DNA from: Betaproteobacteria bacterium
GTDB lineage: Bacteria; Pseudomonadota; Gammaproteobacteria; Burkholderiales; SG8-41
DNA length: 18,814 nt
NCBI GenBank assembly: GCA_016177355.1
Contig: JACOVL010000088.1
Location: 1-18,814 of the forward strand
Direction of reading: 5' to 3'
The position numbers and the translations under genes were made by a program. Positions 13,903-18,814 of this stretch are shown one piece after another (within the stretch, counting starts at the first letter, position 1; each line of letters starts with the position of its first letter). Under the pieces are notes generated by a model that was not told the DNA's origin, made no database searches, and saw nothing but the letters and a program-made list of their open reading frames with translations.

Positions 13903-15355
13903 GGATGATGTCGAACTGCTCCTGGTGGTAGGCGGTCTCGACCTGCAGCGACACCGGCTTGCCGATGAAATCCGAGAGCATGGCGAGCGACTGGGATTCC
14001 TCGTCGAGAAACATGTCTATCACCGGCTGCGAGGCGAGAATGCGGAATTCGCGCGCGTTGAACTGGCGGGCCTCGCGCAGCAGATCCCGCAGGATGGCGT
14101 AGCACACGGTCTGCGGGGTCTTCAGCCGGCTGCGGCCTTCGCAGACCGGGCACGGCTCGCACAGCACGTGCGCCAGCGATTCGCGCGTGCGCTTGCGCGT
14201 CATCTCCACCAGCCCCAGCTGGGTGAAGCCGTTCACCGTCATGCGCGTGCGGTCGCGCGCGAGGGCCTTGCGGAACTCGTTCAACACGGCGTTGCGGTGC
14301 TCCTCGCTGTCCATGTCTATGAAATCCACGATGATGATGCCGCCGATGTTCCGCAGCCGCAGCTGGCGTGCGATCACCTGCGCCGCCTCGAGATTGGTCT
14401 TGAAGATGGTGTCATCGAAGCTGCGCCCGCCGACGAAGCCGCCGGTGTTGACGTCGATCGTGGTGAGCGCCTCGGTCTGGTCGATGACGAGGTAGCCCCC
14501 GCTCTTCAGCTCCACGCGCCGGGCGAGCGCCTTCTCGATCTCGTCCTCCACCCCATAGAGATCGAACAGGGGGCGCTCCCCGCGGTAATGCTCGACCCGT
14601 TCCGCGACGTTGGGGGTGTAGTCCTGGCCGAAATCGAGCATCCTTTGATAGGTTTCGCGTGAATCCACCAGGATGCGCATCGTTTCGTCGTGCACGAAAT
14701 CGCGCAGCACCCGCAGGCTCAGGTTGAGATCCTGATAGAGGGGCGTCAGCGGCGCCGCGGCGCCGGCCTTGTCCCGGATACCGCCCCACAACCGCCGCAG
14801 GTAATCGATGTCGGACTTGAGCTCGCGGTCGGAAGCGGTTTCCGCCATGGTGCGGATGATGTAGCCGCCCTTCTCGTCCGGCGGCAGCTGCTGCTGGAGT
14901 TTCACGCGCAGATGCGCACGCTCCCCCTCGTCCTCGATGCGCTGCGAGATCCCGATGTGCGACTCCTGCGGCAGATAAACCAGGAGACGCCCGGCGATCG
15001 AGATCTGGGTCGACAGCCGCGCGCCCTTGGTGCCGATCGGGTCCTTCACCACCTGCACCATCAGGTTCTGGCCCTCCGCGATCAGCTTCTCGATCGGCAC
15101 CGCGGCCTCGCCGTTCTGGCGGCCGCCCCAGATGTCCGTGACGTGCAGGAACGCGGCGCGCCCGCCGCCGATGTCCACGAACGCGGACTGCATGCCGGGC
15201 AGCACGCGGATCACGCGCCCCATGATGATGTCGCCGACCAGCCCGCGCGCGGAAGCGCGCTCCACGTGCACTTCCTGCGTGACGCCCTGCTCGATCACGG
15301 CGACGCGCGTCTCCTGCGGAGTGACGTTCACCAGGATTTCCTCGGTCACGGCCAT
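13895..15355 (-). CDS. rng: Ribonuclease G
   Basis: A 486-residue endoribonuclease of the RNase E/G family, close to the E. coli length (489). It has an S1 RNA-binding domain (about 38-125, VGDIIMGRVIRVLPGMQSAFVDIG), a 5'-sensor/RNase-H-like middle, and a DNase-I-like catalytic domain with magnesium ligands Asp301 (TTIDVNTGGF) and Asp344 (IIIVDFIDMD). The zinc-link cysteines are Cys402 and Cys405 in CPVCEG. It matures the 5' end of 16S rRNA and degrades some mRNAs. The long RNase E scaffold tail is absent. ATG 15355 gives MAVTEEILVNVTPQETRVA, the normal start; the open frame further upstream overlaps maf. It is the last gene of the nadD-rsfS-rlmH-maf-rng series, 7 bases after maf. Confidence 0.96.
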   Translation of the reverse strand: MAVTEEILVNVTPQETRVAVIEQGVTQEVHVERASARGLVGDIIMGRVIRVLPGMQSAFVDIGGGRAAFLHVTDIWGGRQNGEAAVPIEKLIAEGQNLMVQVVKDPIGTKGARLSTQISIAGRLLVYLPQESHIGISQRIEDEGERAHLRVKLQQQLPPDEKGGYIIRTMAETASDRELKSDIDYLRRLWGGIRDKAGAAAPLTPLYQDLNLSLRVLRDFVHDETMRILVDSRETYQRMLDFGQDYTPNVAERVEHYRGERPLFDLYGVEDEIEKALARRVELKSGGYLVIDQTEALTTIDVNTGGFVGGRSFDDTIFKTNLEAAQVIARQLRLRNIGGIIIVDFIDMDSEEHRNAVLNEFRKALARDRTRMTVNGFTQLGLVEMTRKRTRESLAHVLCEPCPVCEGRSRLKTPQTVCYAILRDLLREARQFNAREFRILASQPVIDMFLDEESQSLAMLSDFIGKPVSLQVETAYHQEQFDIILM

Positions 15356-15362
15356 GGCGGAT

Positions 15363-15983
15363 TCACAACACGGAGACGCCGAAGCGTTGCAGGAGCTCGA
15401 TGGTCTCCGCGAGCGGCAGCCCCATGATACCGGAATAGCTTCCCGCGATCCGCGTGACGAACGAGCCCGCCCTGCCCTGGATGGCGTAGGCGCCCGCCTT
15501 GTCGAGCGGCTCGCTGCTGGCGACGTAGCGCCGGATCTCGTCATCGGACAGCTCACGGAACCACACGCTCGAGACCGAGATCTGCGTTTCGACCTGCTCC
15601 CGCAGCACGACCGCAACGGCCGTCAGCACCTGGTGCTCGCGGCCCGAAAGCGCGCGCAGCATGCGCGCCGCATGCTCCGGGCCTTCCGGCTTGCCGATGA
15701 TGCCTTCGTCGAAGACGATGCTGGTATCGGCGGCCAGCGCCGGTTTCTGCGGCAGCCCGCGCTGCGCGATCTGGAACGCCGCCCCTTTCGCCTTGGCGGC
15801 GGCGATGCGCAGGGCATGCACGCCCGGAGATTCGTCCGGCAGGGGCGTCTCATCCACGTCCACGCCGCGCCGCAGGTCCTCGCGCAGCAGCAGCAGCTCG
15901 AACGGCACGCCGATCTGCTTCAGCAGCTCCCGGCGGCGCGGGCTGCGCGAAGCGAGATAGATGCGCTTGTCGCTGATGCTCAT
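15363..15983 (-). CDS. maf: Maf-family nucleotide pyrophosphatase (YhdE type)
   Basis: A 206-residue cytoplasmic enzyme that hydrolyses dTTP, UTP and modified pyrimidine triphosphates to monophosphates. Family motifs are LASRSPRRRELLKQIG (10-25), ADTSIVFDEGIIGKPE with Asp86, DKAGAYAIQG and GSYSGIMGLPLAET. The last two resemble the YhdE group more than the 7-methyl-GTP-specific YceF group, although Ser-Gly-Ile replaces the common Ser-Asn-Val. It lies 10 bases after rlmH and 7 bases before rng; ATG 15983 follows a GGGCGGGG purine run. A role in septum control has been reported for some homologues. Confidence 0.93.
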   Translation of the reverse strand: MSISDKRIYLASRSPRRRELLKQIGVPFELLLLREDLRRGVDVDETPLPDESPGVHALRIAAAKAKGAAFQIAQRGLPQKPALAADTSIVFDEGIIGKPEGPEHAARMLRALSGREHQVLTAVAVVLREQVETQISVSSVWFRELSDDEIRRYVASSEPLDKAGAYAIQGRAGSFVTRIAGSYSGIMGLPLAETIELLQRFGVSVL

Positions 15984-15993
15984 GCCCCGCCCG

Positions 15994-16458
15994 TTACTCC
16001 CTGTGATACGGGTGATTGTGCAATATCGAATGCGCCCGATAAAGCTGCTCGGCGAGGACGACGCGCGCGAGTCCGTGCGGCAAGGTGAGCGGCGACAGCG
16101 CCCAGGTGAAATCCGCCGCCTGTTTCACGGCCGCAGCGAGCCCGTCGGCGCCCCCGATAATGAACGCGGCATCGCGACCGTCCTGCCGCCAGCGCGCGAT
16201 CCGCCGCGCCAGCTCCGCCGTCTCGATGAGAGCACCGCGCTCATCGAGCACGACCTTCATGCATCCCCGCGGCAGCGCGGCAAGGATGCGTTCGCCTTCC
16301 GCCTCGAGCGCGCGCCTGGCGCCGCCGGTCCGCGACGCGGGCTTGAGCGCGATGAGCTCGATGCGGCCTTTGCGCGGCATGCGGCCCGCATATTCGCCAA
16401 AACCGGCTTCCACCCAGGCCGGCATCCGGTGGCCGACCGCCACCACGAGGAACTTCAT
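15994..16458 (-). CDS. rlmH: 23S rRNA (pseudouridine1915-N3)-methyltransferase RlmH
   Basis: A 154-residue SPOUT-class methyltransferase, a dimer with a trefoil knot. It begins MKFLVVAVGHRMPAWVEAGFGEYAGRMPR and ends LPHGLARVVLAEQLYRAHSILHNHPYHRE, both standard for RlmH; FIIGGADG (99-106) is the SAM-binding loop. It methylates pseudouridine 1915 in helix 69 of 23S rRNA on assembled 70S ribosomes. It lies 15 bases downstream of rsfS, with which it is commonly paired. The stop leads into maf after 10 bases. Confidence 0.96.
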   Translation of the reverse strand: MKFLVVAVGHRMPAWVEAGFGEYAGRMPRKGRIELIALKPASRTGGARRALEAEGERILAALPRGCMKVVLDERGALIETAELARRIARWRQDGRDAAFIIGGADGLAAAVKQAADFTWALSPLTLPHGLARVVLAEQLYRAHSILHNHPYHRE

Positions 16459-16473
16459 GCCGGACGGCCGCCG

Positions 16474-16839
16474 TCAGGAAGCAGCGGTTCCGCGCGCGCG
16501 CCGCCGGCGCGTGCGCGGCGGCGGCGCCCACAGTTCTTCAAGGTTGTAGTACTTGCGGGTTGCGTGCTGCATGATGTGGACGACGACCGAACCGAGATCG
16601 ACCAGGATCCATTCGCCTGCTTGTTCCCCTTCCACGCCATAGACGCCGGCGCCGAGCGCCTTGAGCTTTTCCTGAACGTGACTGGAAAGCGCCTTGCTCT
16701 GGCGGGCGGAATCGGCGCTCGCGATGATCATCCTGTCGAACAAAGGCGTCATGCGCTTCACGTCGAGCACCACGACGTCGCGCGCCTTGATGTCATCCAG
16801 CGCCGCAACCGTGGCCTTGGTGAGCTTGTCCAGTCCCAT
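16474..16839 (-). CDS. rsfS: Ribosome silencing factor RsfS
   Basis: A 121-residue RsfS/Iojap protein. It binds ribosomal protein uL14 and blocks joining of the 50S and 30S subunits when nutrients are short. The core is AALDDIKARDVVVLDVKRMTPLFDRMIIASADSARQSKAL, then GEWILVDLGSVVVHIMQHATRKYYNLEELW. The C-terminal tail, RTRRRRARG, is an arginine-rich extension of about a dozen residues. The start at 16839 has a good AAGGGG that overlaps the nadD stop codon, so the two genes are probably translated together. Confidence 0.95.
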   Translation of the reverse strand: MGLDKLTKATVAALDDIKARDVVVLDVKRMTPLFDRMIIASADSARQSKALSSHVQEKLKALGAGVYGVEGEQAGEWILVDLGSVVVHIMQHATRKYYNLEELWAPPPRTRRRRARGTAAS

Positions 16840-16846
16840 CTACCCC

Positions 16847-17506
16847 TTAGGAATACAGTCTACGCGCTTGAATATAATCGAGAACCGCGCCAGGGAGCAA
16901 ATAACGCGGGCTCGCGCCCGCGCGCAGCATGTCGCGGATCGCGGTCGCCGAGATGTCGAGGGCGGTGAACGCCACGACGGCGATGCCCCCCGCGGGCGAG
17001 AGATGGATGGAAAGCGGTTGCTGCATGAGCCGCGCCGAGTACTCGCGCGCCAGCGGCTGCGGCATGCGTTCGCTCCAGCGCTCGACCGGGAATCCGGGAC
17101 GGTGGGCGACCACCACGTGCGCCAGCCCGAACAACTCATGCCAGCGATGCCAGGTCGCGAATTCGAGGAAAGCATCCGCCCCGACGAGCAGCGCGAGCGG
17201 GCGCGCGCCGCCCGCTTCCACGCGCAATTCGGAGAGTGTGTCGAACGTGTAGCCGGGACCGGCGCGCCGCGATTCGCGCTCGTCCACCTTGAACCGCGCG
17301 TTGCCCGCCGTCGCGAGGCGCGCCATTTCCAGGCGGTGCTCCGGGCTGACGCGAGGCGCGCTGCGGTGCGGCGGCGTGCCGCTGGGAATGAAGCGCACCT
17401 CGTCGAGCTTGAGCGCCCCGGCGAGCTCCTCCGCCAGGCGCAAGTGTCCGTAATGGACCGGATCGAAGGTGCCGCCGAGGACGCCGATGGGAGCGGAGCT
17501 GCTCAA
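16847..17506 (-). CDS. nadD: Nicotinate-nucleotide adenylyltransferase NadD
   Basis: A 219-residue enzyme joining nicotinate mononucleotide and ATP to deamido-NAD, a central step of NAD synthesis. The nucleotidyltransferase motif is GVLGGTFDPVHYGH (8-21), and the C-terminal motif is ISATAIRDML. FIPSGTPPHR is the substrate loop typical of NadD. The frame is open to 17758, but that extension runs through aceF in another frame and looks like shadow sequence. TTG 17506 is the best start, 7 codons before the first motif, and it overlaps the aceF TGA as TTGA. No Shine-Dalgarno is visible, so expression probably depends on coupling to aceF. rsfS follows 7 bases downstream. Confidence 0.93.
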   Translation of the reverse strand: MSSSAPIGVLGGTFDPVHYGHLRLAEELAGALKLDEVRFIPSGTPPHRSAPRVSPEHRLEMARLATAGNARFKVDERESRRAGPGYTFDTLSELRVEAGGARPLALLVGADAFLEFATWHRWHELFGLAHVVVAHRPGFPVERWSERMPQPLAREYSARLMQQPLSIHLSPAGGIAVVAFTALDISATAIRDMLRAGASPRYLLPGAVLDYIQARRLYS

Positions 17507-18814
17507 AGTACCAGGCGACGGATATCGGAGAGGACGGAGCTCAGGAGGGAGATGAAGCGCGCGCCCTGCGCGCCGTCTATCACGCGGTGATCGTACGATA
17601 CCGAGAGCGGCAGCATCGTGCGCGGGGCGAATGCCTTGCCGTTCCACACCTGGCGCATGACCGCCTTGCCCACGCCGAGGATCGCGACTTCCGGCGCATT
17701 GATGATGGGCGTGAAGTAGGTGCCGCCGATGCCGCCCAGGCTGGAGATGGAAAAGCACCCGCCCTGCAGGTCGGCGGGCGAGATCTTGCCGGCGCGCATG
17801 CGCGCGCTGACTTCACCGAGCTCTCTTGCGAGCTCCATCAGGCCCTTCTTGTCCACGTCGCGGATCACCGGCACCACCAGGCCGTTGGGGGTGTCCACGG
17901 CCACGCCGACGTGGAAATACTGCTTGAGGACCAGGCTCTCCCCGTCCGCGGAGAGCGAGGCATTGAATTCAGGGCATTGCTTCAGCGCCACCACCACCGC
18001 CTTCAGGAGGAAACAGAGGATCGTGAAGCGTACGCCCTGCTTCTTCGCCTCCTCGACCTGGACCTTGCGGAATCCCTCGAGCTCGGTGATGTCGGCTTCG
18101 TCCTGCTGCGTGATGTGGGGGATGGAAACCCAGTTGCGGTGGAGGTTGGCGCCCGAGAGCTTCTTGATGCGGGACAGCGGCTGCGTCGTGACCGGGCCGA
18201 ACCTGGCGAAATCCACCTGCGGCGGCGGCGGAAGGGCGAGGCCCAGGCCTCCTTCCGCGCCGTGCGGGCGCGCGAGCTCGCCCTTGACGTAGCTCTGCAC
18301 GTCTTCCTTGAGCACGCGCTCCTTGGGACCGCTGCCTTTCACGCGCCCGAGGTCCACTCCCAGCTCGCGCGCGAAGCGCCGCACCGAGGGACTCGCGTGC
18401 GCGCGCGAGAAGCCGGTTTCGTCCACCCCCCCTTCCATCCCCCCCTTGGCAAGGGGGGGAGATGGGGGGGTAGCAGGCACAGGCTGCGGCGCGGCTGCGG
18501 GCGGTGCGGCCGGAGCCGCGGCAGGTTTCTGCGGCGCTGCGGGCGATGCAGGCGCAGCCGGTCCGGCCGCCGCGCCGGCCGCATTCGCCTCCAGCGTCAG
18601 CACCAGCGCCCCTTCGGATACCTTGTCGCCGACCTTGACCTTGATCTCCTTCACCACGCCGGCGGCGGGCGAAGGCACTTCCATGGTCGCCTTGTCCGAC
18701 TCCAGCGTGAGCAGTGAATCCTCGGCTTTCACCGCGTCGCCCGGCTTGACCAGGACCTCGATCACCGGGATGTTCTTGAAGTCCCCGATGTCGGGAACCT
18801 TGACTTCTATAACG
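17503..18814 (-). CDS. aceF: Pyruvate dehydrogenase E2, dihydrolipoamide acetyltransferase (5' end missing)
   Basis: 436 residues are visible; the start lies beyond the right edge, since the lipoyl domain continues in frame to 18813 (VIEVKVPDIGDFKNIPVIEV). The domains are one lipoyl domain with Lys in ESDKATMEV (codon 18693-18691), an Ala/Pro hinge, an E3/E1-binding domain (ASPSVRRFARELGVDLGRVKGSG...), a second linker, and the acyltransferase core ending with SYDHRVIDG, which carries the active-site His and Asp. The enzyme transfers acetyl groups to CoA at the centre of the pyruvate dehydrogenase complex. Some proteobacterial AceF proteins have two or three lipoyl domains; more could lie outside the window. 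The hinge carries an unusual in-frame repeat. The gene overlaps nadD by 4 bases, and aceE is expected upstream. Confidence 0.95.
   Translation of the reverse strand, partial: VIEVKVPDIGDFKNIPVIEVLVKPGDAVKAEDSLLTLESDKATMEVPSPAAGVVKEIKVKVGDKVSEGALVLTLEANAAGAAAGPAAPASPAAPQKPAAAPAAPPAAAPQPVPATPPSPPLAKGGMEGGVDETGFSRAHASPSVRRFARELGVDLGRVKGSGPKERVLKEDVQSYVKGELARPHGAEGGLGLALPPPPQVDFARFGPVTTQPLSRIKKLSGANLHRNWVSIPHITQQDEADITELEGFRKVQVEEAKKQGVRFTILCFLLKAVVVALKQCPEFNASLSADGESLVLKQYFHVGVAVDTPNGLVVPVIRDVDKKGLMELARELGEVSARMRAGKISPADLQGGCFSISSLGGIGGTYFTPIINAPEVAILGVGKAVMRQVWNGKAFAPRTMLPLSVSYDHRVIDGAQGARFISLLSSVLSDIRRLVL
18425..18471. repeat. G7/C7 inverted repeat inside aceF
   Basis: On the plus strand the order is A, C7, TTCCAT, C7, TTG, G, CAA, G7, AGAT, G7, T. 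Both C7 tracts (18426-18432, 18439-18445) mirror both G7 tracts (18453-18459, 18464-18470), giving a nearly symmetrical hairpin. In the aceF frame it encodes TPPSPPLAKGGMEGGV between the Ala/Pro hinge and the E3-binding domain. PPLxKGG peptides of this kind are known to me as translated mobile intergenic repeats in other bacteria; that identity here is inferred. Confidence 0.8.

Noticed and set aside
15356..15616. N-terminal extension of rng by 87 codons
   Set aside because: It overlaps maf in another frame and is Arg/Ser-rich; RNase G homologues begin at MAVTEEI-like sequence.
17507..17758. N-terminal extension of nadD by 84 codons
   Set aside because: The extension lies in aceF coding sequence in another frame, and NadD proteins begin a few residues before GGTFDPVHYGH.
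18763..18765. GTG as the start of aceF
   Set aside because: The lipoyl domain continues upstream in the same frame to the window edge, so this codon is an internal valine.

Overview
The window is a GC-rich stretch (about 65-70% G+C by eye) of a betaproteobacterial chromosome. Two gene orders support this: pilU-pilT divergent from yggS-proC-yggT, and nadD-rsfS-rlmH-maf-rng. A NodI/NodJ-type ABC exporter and compact operons fit as well. The species cannot be named from sequence alone. I see no prophage, insertion sequence, CRISPR array, rRNA or tRNA, and no stretch over 300 bases without a gene.

Layout. Bases 2-196 hold the end of a sodium:solute symporter. A DHH phosphoesterase (minus) and a VanZ-like membrane protein (plus) start 5 bases apart. 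From 1251 to 5932 there is one closely packed plus-strand series: VanZ, thioredoxin-like [2Fe-2S] ferredoxin, alpha/beta hydrolase, NodI-like ATPase, NodJ-like permease, HemJ/CopD-like membrane protein and an exported HIRAN-domain protein. After an AT-rich inverted repeat come a fumarylacetoacetate-hydrolase-family enzyme and a THUMP-domain RNA methyltransferase, overlapping by 4 bases. A REP-like hairpin, a SANT/Myb-like DNA-binding protein and a large palindromic repeat follow. On the minus strand come a TauE/SafE permease, an intrinsic terminator, and the pilus retraction ATPases pilU and pilT. Facing pilT is yggS-proC-yggT (PLP homeostasis, proline synthesis, membrane protein). The last third is a minus-strand operon read aceF > nadD > rsfS > rlmH > maf > rng: pyruvate dehydrogenase E2 (its N-terminus beyond the window edge), NAD synthesis, ribosome silencing, 23S rRNA methylation, nucleotide sanitation and RNase G.

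The genes are mostly housekeeping, and I did not find a convincing new multi-gene system. The parts worth a second look are in the small-scale architecture: an imperfect inverted repeat with four 7-base C or G tracts read in frame inside the aceF linker; a start codon in the loop of a G5/C5 hairpin next to the hemJ stop; a terminator ending 5 bases before the TauE/SafE start codon; a perfect -10 hexamer that would give a leaderless ferredoxin mRNA; two TTGA stop/start overlaps; and several palindromic repeats at gene ends.
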